A DNA stretch of 52,490 nucleotides from Elusimicrobiota bacterium. GTDB taxonomy: Bacteria > Elusimicrobiota > Elusimicrobia > UBA1565. Numbering within the stretch: the stretch's first letter is position 1; every line of letters starts with the position of its first letter. The notes under the pieces were generated by a model. It was given only the letters and a program-made list of their open reading frames with translations, was not told the DNA's origin and searched no databases. Location: assembly GCA_016212885.1 (NCBI GenBank), contig JACRDO010000045.1, forward strand, positions 1 to 52,490, read 5' to 3'. The translations under genes were made by a program, and so were the position numbers. Below, piece after piece: positions 23,236 through 31,172 of this stretch.

Positions 23236-24524
23236 AGCGGACCATGCGCGTCGCTGAGGCCCTGCGCACCGCCGGCCTGGAGCTCGCCTCGCACAAGGTG
23301 CGCTCCGTTCTCTCCTGCTTCTCCATCTCCATCGGCGTCGCGGCCATGGTCTTCACTTTCTCCCAGATCGAGGGCCTCCACAAGCGCTTCCAGGACGCCA
23401 TCACGCTCACCGGCCCGGGGCGGCTGTTCGTGAGCGCGAAATGGGGAGGCTACGTGTCCCGGGGGCTCTCCAAGGGCCTGACCTGGCAGGACGCCGAGCA
23501 TATCCGCAGCGCCATGCCCGAGCTCTACATGGTCTCCCCGGTTGTCAGCCGCGGCCGCGTCCGGCTGGAGGCCGGCGACATCAAGAACGACGACATACAG
23601 GCCGTGGGGATCACCCCTGAGTGGCGCCTTCGGGACTGGGTCTACAAAGTGCGGGGCCGGTTCCTCAACGAGGGCGACGTCCGCGCCTCGGCCCGCGTCT
23701 GCGTCGTGCTCCAGCCCGGCGGCTGGATCAAGAAGCCCTTCTGGGCCAGGTTCTTTCCGGAGACGTCCATGCAGAAGATCCTCAAGCACCGGGACCTGCT
23801 GGGCCGCAGGATCCGGCTTGGGGACCACCTTTTCACGGTCGTGGGGATCCTGGTCGCGCCTCCCAGGGACAAGGACCCAAGATGGTTCAACATCGGTTTC
23901 GGCAGGTCCGGCGGCGGGACGATCTTCGTTCCCATCACCGCGTTCCGCCAATGCCTCGGCAGCGGCGGCAACCCGGACAGGGTGAACCAGATCAACGTGG
24001 ACGCGGGAGAAGAATCGAAGGCCGGGCTCTACAAGCGGCGCATCGAGGCCCTCCTGAAGATCCGCCACCGCGGGGAGCCGGACTTCGAGATCCGGGACTT
24101 CCGGGAATTCTACGAGGGCGCCACGCGCCGTATCCGGGAGTGGGCCCTGGCCATCGCGGTCATCGGCATCGTGGCGATCCTCGCCGGCGGCATCGGCATC
24201 ATGAACGTGACCTTGGCCACCATCTTCTCGCGGGTCCGGGAGATCGGCATCCGCCGGGCCCTGGGCGCCACGCGCCGGGACATCGTCGCGCAATTCCTCG
24301 TGGAAGCCACCCTGCTCGGCCTCCTCGGTGGAGGGGCCGGGGCGGGCCTCGGCATCGCGGCCGTGACCTACCTCGCCCCCAGGGCGGATAGGATGGAGCA
24401 GATCTCCGCGGCGCACGTCGCCGCGGCCATGGCCCTGGCCGCGGCCACGGCGTTCCTGTTCGCGCTCTACCCCGCCTACCAGGCGGCGAAGCTGGACCCG
24501 ATAGAATCCCTGCACTATGAGTAG
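23232..24524 (+). CDS. MacB/FtsX-type ABC permease 2
   Basis: 430 residues, a paralogue of the preceding permease. Shared segments include GPGRLFVSAKWGGYVSRGLS versus GPGRLSVEAKKDYVSKGLS, PGGWIKKPFWA, and the C-terminal ILAGGIGIMNVTLATIFSRV and VREIGIRRALGATRRDIV. Same four-helix MacB/FtsX topology. The GTG overlaps the permease 1 stop; ATG at 23244 is an alternative start. With permease 1 it could form a heterodimer around the shared ATPase. Last gene of the export operon. Confidence 0.9.
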   Translation: MKRTMRVAEALRTAGLELASHKVRSVLSCFSISIGVAAMVFTFSQIEGLHKRFQDAITLTGPGRLFVSAKWGGYVSRGLSKGLTWQDAEHIRSAMPELYMVSPVVSRGRVRLEAGDIKNDDIQAVGITPEWRLRDWVYKVRGRFLNEGDVRASARVCVVLQPGGWIKKPFWARFFPETSMQKILKHRDLLGRRIRLGDHLFTVVGILVAPPRDKDPRWFNIGFGRSGGGTIFVPITAFRQCLGSGGNPDRVNQINVDAGEESKAGLYKRRIEALLKIRHRGEPDFEIRDFREFYEGATRRIREWALAIAVIGIVAILAGGIGIMNVTLATIFSRVREIGIRRALGATRRDIVAQFLVEATLLGLLGGGAGAGLGIAAVTYLAPRADRMEQISAAHVAAAMALAAATAFLFALYPAYQAAKLDPIESLHYE

Positions 24525-24563
24525 CTTTGGCGCAAGGCCCTAGCAATAAGCCCGCGGTCCGTA

Positions 24564-24569
24564 TAGAAT
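24564..24569 (+). promoter_or_regulatory. -10-like TAGAAT abutting a start codon
   Basis: TAGAAT ends 6 nt before the ATG of the next gene, in a 51-bp gap. No Shine-Dalgarno fits between it and the start, so a leaderless transcript is possible. No clear -35 element is seen. Confidence 0.35.
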
Positions 24570-24575
24570 ATCCCC

Positions 24576-25124
24576 ATGGATCCACTGCACATCGTACTCA
24601 TCATCCTGGGGCTGTCCCTGCCGATCATCATCTTCGTGTGGCACGAACGAGCCCAGACCAACCCGGCCTCCCGCTGGCCCGTGCTGGCCAAGATGCTGGA
24701 TTTCGCGTACTCCGATAATCCTCCGCGCTTGGTCGGGCGGTGGAAGGAGCGGCAGGTGACCCTCCAGGCCGGGGAATCCGGCGCCGTGATGTATTCCATT
24801 CTGAAGGAGGGAGGATCGTTCCGGGTCGAGATTGGGCCCAAGGAGGCCATGGAGAAGGCTTCCGGGATGATCGTTCCGGACAAGGTCGAGATACCGAATT
24901 CGGACTTGGACGCGAAGTTCCTGGTGCGGGCCACGCCTGCCGCGGCCGGAGAAGCCGTGGACCTCAATGTGCTTATGGAATTGACCCGGTTCCCAGGGGG
25001 CTGGGCCCTCGTGGTCCCCGGCCGCGCGGAGCTGCGCCTGCCCTTTGCGCCGAACCAGGCTTCCCAGGTGCGCGACGCGGCGGACATCATCGTCTCCCTC
25101 GCGGACTCTCTGGAAGGGATCTAG
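24576..25124 (+). CDS. membrane-anchored protein of unknown function
   Basis: 182 residues. One N-terminal membrane helix (about 5-21, IVLIILGLSLPIIIFVW) followed by a soluble domain of mixed beta/alpha type, ending in an amphipathic helix (VRDAADIIVSLADSLEGI). No family recognised. It stands alone between the export operon and a strong hairpin terminator, with its own -10-like element, so it is probably monocistronic. Confidence 0.65.
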   Translation: MDPLHIVLIILGLSLPIIIFVWHERAQTNPASRWPVLAKMLDFAYSDNPPRLVGRWKERQVTLQAGESGAVMYSILKEGGSFRVEIGPKEAMEKASGMIVPDKVEIPNSDLDAKFLVRATPAAAGEAVDLNVLMELTRFPGGWALVVPGRAELRLPFAPNQASQVRDAADIIVSLADSLEGI

Positions 25125-25149
25125 AAGCGGCGTTCTTCCCTGAAGGCGG

Positions 25150-25180
25150 AAGGCCCGGCTCCTTTGAGGAGCCGGGCCTT
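25150..25180. terminator. strong bidirectional hairpin terminator
   Basis: A perfect 13-bp G+C-rich stem (AAGGCCCGGCTCC / GGAGCCGGGCCTT) with a 5-nt loop, in the 77-bp gap between the convergent membrane-protein gene and the Hint-domain gene. The A- and T-ended arms give short U-runs in both directions, as expected for a shared terminator. Confidence 0.8.
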
Positions 25181-25201
25181 CCCGTGCTTCTGCGTCTGAG
25201 A

Positions 25202-26257
25202 TTACTTCGACTTCGGGGTCTGCTTGTTCTTCTCAGCCGGAACGATGAACAGCTGGTGCCGCATGGCGACCTTCAGCTTGTTGTTGATCACCTTGTAGCT
25301 CGACACGTTCTGCGTCTTCGCGTCCTTCACCGTGCTGATGGCGTAGCGCTTCATCTTGGCGTCGTAGGCCAGGATCTTGTCGCCGGCCTTCAGCTGCTCG
25401 ACCGGAAGCTCACGCCCGTCGGCCATCGCGATCATCATCCCCTTCAGGAGGCCCTTGTCCTTCATGGCGTTGGCGGCCTTCTCATTGTGGACGAGGAAGT
25501 TCTCCGCGAAGAAGTCGTTGGGATACTCGGTGAACAGGTCATAGACCACAACGTCTTGCTGGAACTCCTGGATGGAGGTCACGGTGACGAGCTCGCCGTT
25601 CGCGTTCATGAGCTGGTCCCCGACTTTGAGCTGGTCCGACATCTTCCAAGCGCCGTTGACGTAGAGCGGATGGCCCGGGGTGACCTTGAGGGTCTCGTTG
25701 ACGTAGTAATAGTTGCTGGACTGGGACATCGGCGCCGAGACGACCTTGGACCCGACGTACTTGCCGGTCGAGGTGTCATAGGACATGACCATATCGCCGA
25801 CCTGCACGTCCTCGATGTTCTTGTAGGACCCGTCTCCCATGAGGATCTTGGTCCCCGCCAGGAAGCAACTGTAGATGGCCGTCGCGCTCGCAGAGCAGGA
25901 GCCGCCCTCGCCGGCGGCGCTCAGCGAGAAGGTGCGGCTGTACGCCGAGCTGCCTCTGCTGTCGATCGAGCCCGAAGGCGAGGTGATAGTCACCGGGCTT
26001 CCCGGGAGGTCACCGGAGATCGTGCCGCTGGTGAAATTGCCGGTGATGTTCCAATGGAGGTGAGCCACCCCACCGCTGTCGCGCGTGTTGCAGTCTGAGT
26101 TGGCCGACGTGCAGTAGAAGGAACAAGACGGCGGCAACACCTTCTCCACGGTCACTTTCAACGTCTTTTTCGTCGATTGGGACTGCACGACATGAGCGCA
26201 GAGGAACGCCGCTGCGGCGATCACGCCGATCAGCCCAAGGAACCTTACTCGTTTCAT
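25202..26257 (-). CDS. secreted Hint (hedgehog/intein) domain protein
   Basis: 351 residues. The ATG follows a purine-rich Shine-Dalgarno (GGAGAGAGAG). Signal peptide 1-26. Residues 27-130 are a Cys- and Ser-rich extracellular domain. Residues 131-258 are a Hint domain: nucleophile C131 (CFLAGTKILMGDG), block B TPGHP with H197, and end motif FLVHN (253-258). The residue after N258 is Glu, so full splicing is unlikely; thioester-based cleavage at C131, as in hedgehog, is possible. Residues ~272-340 repeat the first Hint half (IAMADGRELPVEQLKAGDKILAYD) without a cysteine. Codon use is visibly less G+C-rich than neighbours. Confidence 0.85.
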   Translation of the reverse strand: MKRVRFLGLIGVIAAAAFLCAHVVQSQSTKKTLKVTVEKVLPPSCSFYCTSANSDCNTRDSGGVAHLHWNITGNFTSGTISGDLPGSPVTITSPSGSIDSRGSSAYSRTFSLSAAGEGGSCSASATAIYSCFLAGTKILMGDGSYKNIEDVQVGDMVMSYDTSTGKYVGSKVVSAPMSQSSNYYYVNETLKVTPGHPLYVNGAWKMSDQLKVGDQLMNANGELVTVTSIQEFQQDVVVYDLFTEYPNDFFAENFLVHNEKAANAMKDKGLLKGMMIAMADGRELPVEQLKAGDKILAYDAKMKRYAISTVKDAKTQNVSSYKVINNKLKVAMRHQLFIVPAEKNKQTPKSK

Positions 26258-26326
26258 TATTCTCTCTCTCCTGCCCCTTAGGGTCCGCCCCACCAGTTGG
26301 TCCGGTGCGGCTTTTGGCTGCTACTC

Positions 26327-26332
26327 TATATA
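26327..26332 (-). promoter_or_regulatory. putative -10 (TATATA) for the Hint gene
   Basis: TATATA in the 177-bp divergent gap between the Hint gene and the FliF/FliG-like gene. It would give a leader of about 65 nt, which contains a possible hairpin around ACCAACTGGT. No matching -35 was identified. The leader does not match a riboswitch class I know. Confidence 0.35.
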
Positions 26333-26434
26333 TGCGCGAACGCGGAAAAAGTTACAGGGGCAGGGGCGGGCGCAATATTTTCGACACGGCTATGAGGTAA
26401 ATTTAATAGCGTTGGGTTTCCCGACAATACCGGC

Positions 26435-27736
26435 ATGAGAAATCTGCCCGCTTGCGCTTCCCTCTGCCTTCTCGGCTTCCTTCTTGGGATGCCGGCCGCG
26501 GCCCAGCTGCCTGAGACCGAGCTCGCCTCCCGCCTGAGCGCGGACGCCGCCGAGTTCCTCAGCCGCATGGTCGGCCCCGGGCGCTCAAAAGTCTTCGTGG
26601 TAGTGGAGGGCCGGCCGGTCCAGGGCGGGGCGTTCGAGACGACCAAGATCCTCGTATCCGTGGTCTTGGACGCGCGCCTCCCCGACGCGAAGGTCCAAGA
26701 AGTGCGCCGCTTGACGCCGGATTTCCTGAGGATGGACCCCGAACGCGGCGACGACCTTGCGATCCTGCGCGCCCCCCTGGTCCCGCTGTGGAAGGCGGCC
26801 TTCCTGGACCAAGACGGCGCGCGCAGCGCGCTCAGGATCGGGGCCGCGGTCATGACCGGCCTGCTCTTCTGCCTCACCCTCTACCTGACGGGCATCGGGG
26901 CCATGCGCGCACTCGCCCGCGAGGCCCAAGCCTTGCGCTATGCGGGCGCCGCGGCGCCCGGCGCATTCCCGCGAGCCGCGGAGGAGCCGCTCCTGCTCAG
27001 CGGCGAGATCCCGGGCCTGGCCGAGGAAGCCCCCTCCGGGGCAGGGCCGCCCGCTCTCGGCCGCCGGTTCGAGTTTCTGTCCGGGAAGGAGCCGGCCGAA
27101 CTGGCCCCTGCGCTCGAAGCGGAGCCCGCCGGCGAACTGGCCCTGCTGTTCGCCCATCTTGCCGGCTCCCGGTCGGAGCTGGCGGCTCGGCTCTTTTCGG
27201 CCCTGCCGGTCCCGAAACAGACCTCCGTTTCCGAGATCCTCGTCAAGCTCAAGGCGGCGGACCCCGAGCGCCTGGCGGCGCTGGAGGTCCGGCTCAAAGC
27301 GGCGGTCGAGCAGAGCGTGCAGGGAAGCGAGACCCTCGGCCGGATCCTGAGCCGCCTGCCGCCTGCGCAGCGCGAGGTCCTGCTCGGCGAACTCTTGTCC
27401 CGGGATCGGGAGGGCGCCGAGGCCGCGGAGGCGTCCATGTTCACTTTCGAGGGGCTCGCCGGCCTCAAGCCCGAGGACCTGAGGCGGCTGATCGTGAGCG
27501 TTCCCTTCCAGGACTGGAGCGCCGCTCTCCGCTCGGCGCCGTCCGAGCTCGTCGAAAGGATCCTCGCGGAGCTGCCCCAGGGCGCGCGCGCCATGGTGCA
27601 GGAAGCCCTGCAGGCCGCCCAGCCCCGCGACAAGGTGCTCTGCGCGCGGTCCAAGATCCTGGCGCAAGCGGACGCGCTCGCCTCGGAAGGCCAGATCGTG
27701 CTCCAGCGGCCGGGCGCGGGACCTGAACTGCTCTGA
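26435..27736 (+). CDS. membrane protein joining a FliF-like C-terminal segment to FliG-like domains
   Basis: 433 residues. Signal peptide 1-23. A periplasmic part (~50-118) ending in MDPERGDDLAILRAPLV, the form of the last FliF ring-building segment (RGD, then a hydrophobic strand). One membrane helix (133-152), a Gly/Pro linker, and then a FliG middle-type domain (~209-270; FEFLSGKEPAELAPAL) and FliG C-type domain (~335-425; MFTFEGLAGLKPEDLRRLI, RARSKI-like AQ helix, EGQIVL). In flagella FliF and FliG are separate proteins that build the MS/C ring. Here both pieces sit in one short polypeptide with no flagellar genes in view. Overlaps the coiled-coil gene by TGATG. Confidence 0.7.
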   Translation: MRNLPACASLCLLGFLLGMPAAAQLPETELASRLSADAAEFLSRMVGPGRSKVFVVVEGRPVQGGAFETTKILVSVVLDARLPDAKVQEVRRLTPDFLRMDPERGDDLAILRAPLVPLWKAAFLDQDGARSALRIGAAVMTGLLFCLTLYLTGIGAMRALAREAQALRYAGAAAPGAFPRAAEEPLLLSGEIPGLAEEAPSGAGPPALGRRFEFLSGKEPAELAPALEAEPAGELALLFAHLAGSRSELAARLFSALPVPKQTSVSEILVKLKAADPERLAALEVRLKAAVEQSVQGSETLGRILSRLPPAQREVLLGELLSRDREGAEAAEASMFTFEGLAGLKPEDLRRLIVSVPFQDWSAALRSAPSELVERILAELPQGARAMVQEALQAAQPRDKVLCARSKILAQADALASEGQIVLQRPGAGPELL

Positions 27737-30528
27737 TGGACGATTCCGACCTGGAGCGCTCCCGCAGCCTGATGAGGCGCACCTTGGGCGCTTTGGACCG
27801 TTCTCGGCGCTCGGCCGGGGCCTCGCAAGGAGCCGCGCGCTACGGCGGGCCGAGGGCCTGGAGGCTTCTGCGCCGGACACTCGAGAGGCTCCAGAGTTCA
27901 ATCGAGCGGCTCCGCGTGGCCGCCTGGCCGCCGGAGTCGGAGAGCCGGCCGGAGTGGGAGCGCCGCAGGCGCGAGCTCGAGGCGCGGGCCCTGAGGACCG
28001 AATCGGCCCAGCGGGAGCTGGAATCCAGGCAGAAGAGGCTCGACGAGGAGTACGACCGAGTATTCTCCGAGCTGGAGAGCATCCAGGAAGGCTGGATGCT
28101 GCTTCAGGCCGATCTCCCCCACGCGGACGTGGACCCCGACGCGGTTTCCGCCCTGCAGGAGCGGCTGGCCAAGGTGGAGCAATTGTGGGGAGAGCTCCTG
28201 CATGAGGAATCCCATCTCGCCCGCGAGCGCGGCTTGGTGGACCGAATCTGGCGCTGGCTCACGGGGGTATGGATCCCCTCCGTGGACAGCGCCCTGCCCG
28301 AGGGCGCGGCCCGCCAGGGCTTCAACGCGGTCCGGCGCAGGATCGGGGATATGGACCGGCGCTGGAGATCGTCCTTGTCCGAGCTCAAGCGGGTGGTGAC
28401 GGAGGAGGAGGCCGCCCGCTTTCGCGAGCGCGTCGAGGAGGCGGAAAGGCGGGCTGATGCGCTCAGCCGCGAGCTGCTTTCATCGCAGGAAGGCCGCTCG
28501 GAGTCCGGGGAGGCCGTCAAGTCCGGGATTCTGGCCGTGCGGCGCTCGCTCGCGCAGGCGCGCGCGGACCTTTCGGCCGAACGGGCCGAGAAGGACGGCC
28601 TTCGGGAGCAGATCCAGGAGCTGAGCGAGAGGATTCAGAATCACGAGCGGTTCATCGAGGCGGCCCGGCGCAAAGCGCTGGATGCGGAGTCGCGCATGCG
28701 CGCGGTCGAGAACCGCCTCGCCCAGGCCGTTGCCAAGGAAGAGAGCCTGCGCCGTGAGAATTCCGCGCTCAGGCGGGCCTTGGAGCGCGCGCCGGAGGAC
28801 GAGCTCTGCAAGCGGGCGGAAAGCGAGAACCTCTCCGAGCGCCTGAGTGCCGCGCTCGAAGCGCGAAGGCGGGCGCTCCAGGAGCGTTCCTCCGCGCGGG
28901 GAGCGGTCGACGAGGCCCGGGCCCAGCTGAAAGCCCGCTTGAGAGCTGTCCGCGAAGTCTGGCGCTCGCGGGAGGCTGAGCTCAAGGCCCGCCTGCTTGG
29001 GGCCGAGGACCTCCTGAAGTCGGCCAAGACGGAGCACGAGCGCGAAAAGGCGGCTCTGGCCGCGGCCATCCGGGAGCTTCAGATCGAGCGCGAAGAGCTG
29101 AGCCGGCGCTTGGAAGCGGCGGCCGCGCAGAGCCAGACGATGGGCCACGAAGCCCGCGTCTCGATCGAAGTCCGGCGCAGGTTCGAGGAGGAACTCCAGA
29201 CCGCTCGGCAGGCCTGCGCCGCGGAGCGGGAGGCGCGCGGCCGTTCGGAGTCCCAGGCCGCGTCCATCAGCAGGGAGCTCGAAGAGGCCCGCCAGGCGCT
29301 GGAAAAGGCGAAAGAAGATCACGAGCGGTCCCTCGTGGAAGCGCGGGAGCGCGTCGCAGAGGCGAAGCGGGCCCAGGCCGCGCAGCGCGCGGAGAGCGAG
29401 GAAGCCCTGAGGCGCGCCCAGGAAGCGCACGGCGAATGCCGGCGCCTCGAGCAAGAACTTGAGGAGCTGTCCGGTCGTAAGGAGGAGATCGAGACGGCTC
29501 TGCGCGCCGAGCTCGAGGATGCCCGTCAGGCGCTGAAGACGGCGAAGGTCGAATACAAGCTTCTCCGGAAAGACGCCTCATCGCAGTACATCGAGAAGGA
29601 GGAGGCAGAGGCCGAACTTCGCAGGAAGCTCGACTCCGCGCGCGGGGCTTTCAGCCGTGTCGCGGCCCGAGTCCGGCGCCTGCGCAGGGAGGCGCAGGAG
29701 AGCTCTCAGGCCCAGGCGTCCTTGCAGGCCCAGCTTCAGGATGCGAGAGATGATCTAGAGAGAATCTCGGAAGAGAAAGAGCGCTTCCGGCTGGAGTCGG
29801 AATCGAGGAAAGCGGAGGAGGCCCGGGCCGCTGCGGCCGGGCAGTCGCCCGAATCCGCCGGAATCCCGTCCGTCGAGCCGGTCCTGGAGCCTGCTTGGGC
29901 CAAGGCGGCTTCCATATTGGGCGCGGTCCTGGCCGGCGCCTTCGGGCTTCTGCGCCGCTTGGGAGCCGCGGGCCTGCCGGAGGGGCAGAAGGCCCTGCTC
30001 AAGCTGGCTGCCGGCGAGCTCTCCAAGGCCCAGGATACCCTCAAGGTGCTGGCCGGATATTTCGAGGACTGGGCCCCATGCGCAAGCGCAAGAGTGGAGA
30101 CGGTCGTGGATTCTGCTCTCTCGGCCTGGGAAGGCGCCTTCCGCCGCCGCAAGATCCGGCTCGTGCGCAAGCCCGCCCCCCTGCCGCCCGCCGACTTCCA
30201 CCCCGAAGCCCTGCGCATGGCCGTCTACCAAATCCTCCGCAACGCCTACGAGGCCATGCCCAGCGGCGGGACCTTGACGGTGAAGACCTTCCAGGATGAA
30301 GCCGGACGCGCCTGCGCCGTCTTCTCGGATTCCGGGCCGGGATTCTCGGCTGAGGCTCTCGCGGTTCTCTTCGAGCCGTTCCGGACCGCCAAGCCCGGGC
30401 ATCTTGGCCTGGGCCTGGCTTTCGCGCGGCGCGTGGCGGCCCGCTTCGGTGGAGAGATCTCGGCGATCAACGGCCCATCGGGCGGCGCCGTGGTGCGCTT
30501 TGCGTTCCCCCCTTCGCAAGCCCGCTAG
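27736..30528 (+). CDS. giant coiled-coil protein with C-terminal histidine-kinase-type ATPase domain
   Basis: 930 residues, soluble. Residues ~45-715 are almost continuous Arg/Glu/Ala-rich coiled coil, interrupted near 170-190 (DRIWRWLTGVWIP). Residues ~820-927 are a HATPase_c domain: N box ILRNAYEAMPSG (~832), G1 FSDSGPGF (~863), F box LFEPF and G2 GHLGLGLAF (~888-896). The segment before it is helical and resembles a dimerisation domain but shows no phospho-acceptor histidine, so autophosphorylation of the usual kind is doubtful. TGATG coupling to the FliF/FliG-like gene implies a joint complex, for example a cytoplasmic scaffold on a membrane ring. That is inference. Confidence 0.75.
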   Translation: MDDSDLERSRSLMRRTLGALDRSRRSAGASQGAARYGGPRAWRLLRRTLERLQSSIERLRVAAWPPESESRPEWERRRRELEARALRTESAQRELESRQKRLDEEYDRVFSELESIQEGWMLLQADLPHADVDPDAVSALQERLAKVEQLWGELLHEESHLARERGLVDRIWRWLTGVWIPSVDSALPEGAARQGFNAVRRRIGDMDRRWRSSLSELKRVVTEEEAARFRERVEEAERRADALSRELLSSQEGRSESGEAVKSGILAVRRSLAQARADLSAERAEKDGLREQIQELSERIQNHERFIEAARRKALDAESRMRAVENRLAQAVAKEESLRRENSALRRALERAPEDELCKRAESENLSERLSAALEARRRALQERSSARGAVDEARAQLKARLRAVREVWRSREAELKARLLGAEDLLKSAKTEHEREKAALAAAIRELQIEREELSRRLEAAAAQSQTMGHEARVSIEVRRRFEEELQTARQACAAEREARGRSESQAASISRELEEARQALEKAKEDHERSLVEARERVAEAKRAQAAQRAESEEALRRAQEAHGECRRLEQELEELSGRKEEIETALRAELEDARQALKTAKVEYKLLRKDASSQYIEKEEAEAELRRKLDSARGAFSRVAARVRRLRREAQESSQAQASLQAQLQDARDDLERISEEKERFRLESESRKAEEARAAAAGQSPESAGIPSVEPVLEPAWAKAASILGAVLAGAFGLLRRLGAAGLPEGQKALLKLAAGELSKAQDTLKVLAGYFEDWAPCASARVETVVDSALSAWEGAFRRRKIRLVRKPAPLPPADFHPEALRMAVYQILRNAYEAMPSGGTLTVKTFQDEAGRACAVFSDSGPGFSAEALAVLFEPFRTAKPGHLGLGLAFARRVAARFGGEISAINGPSGGAVVRFAFPPSQAR

Positions 30529-31135
30529 CCCAGCTTGAGCGCCGTCATGATGAACTGGACTCCGACAGCTGCCAGGAACAGCCCCATGAGGCGCTCCATG
30601 ATGTTCATGGCGGTCGGCCCGATCCTGCGCGCGCCGCTGGCCGAGGCGCGCAGGATCAGGTAGCTCAAAGCCATGACCGCGGCGATGCAGAGGAAGAACA
30701 CCGCTTTGTGGGCGAGCCCTCGGGCTTGGCCGAAGAGGACGATCGAGGTCGTGAGCGCCCCCGGGCCAGAGAGCATGGGGATGGCGAGCGGGGTGATCGC
30801 GATGTCGTCCTTGGCGGTCCCCTCATGCGTCTCCTCCGCGGTCTCCTTGAGCGGCGAGCGCTTGGCGCGGAGCATGTCCAAAGCCGACAGGAGCAGGATG
30901 AGGCCCCCGCGACCTGGAAGGCGGGAAGGGTGATGCCGAGGACGCGAAAGAGGGCGGGGCCCAAGGCCGCGAATGCCGACATCATGATCCCGGAGCTCAG
31001 GCACGCGGTGCGCGCCATGCGCTGGCGGGCCTCGACGGAGTCGCGCGGAGTCATGGCCAAGAAGGCCGGGATCGCGGCGAAGGGGTCCACGATCGCGAAG
31101 AAGGAGCCGAAAGTCAGGAGCGCGTACTCGAGCAC
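30525..31135 (-). pseudogene. marC: MarC family membrane protein, frameshifted
   Basis: Two frames together encode one MarC/UPF0056 protein of six membrane helices. The N part (FGSFFAIVDPFAAIPAFLAMT ... LPAFQVAG) runs from 31135 to about 30909, and the C part (GLILLLSALDMLRA ... MNIMERLMGLFLAAVGVQF) continues in another frame to 30525. The break falls at a run of five C (30904-30908); one extra base restores the canonical AFQVAGGLILLLSALDML. It is either a recent frameshift or a homopolymer sequencing error. MarC proteins are inner-membrane proteins of uncertain function. The stop overlaps the convergent coiled-coil gene. Confidence 0.85.
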
Positions 31136-31159
31136 GGGAAGATTCTAGCTATTTTAATG

Positions 31160-31165
31160 TAATAT
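31160..31165 (+). promoter_or_regulatory. -10-like TAATAT next to the sensor-kinase start
   Basis: In the 37-bp AT-rich gap between marC and the divergent kinase gene, TAATAT ends 7 nt before the GTG start. There is no Shine-Dalgarno, suggesting a leaderless message. No -35 could be assigned. Confidence 0.35.
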
Positions 31166-31172
31166 CGGATAT

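Noticed and set aside
26258..26434. Riboswitch (cyclic-di-GMP type) upstream of the Hint gene
   Set aside because: A small hairpin is present, but the conserved GEMM core and tetraloop-receptor words are absent.
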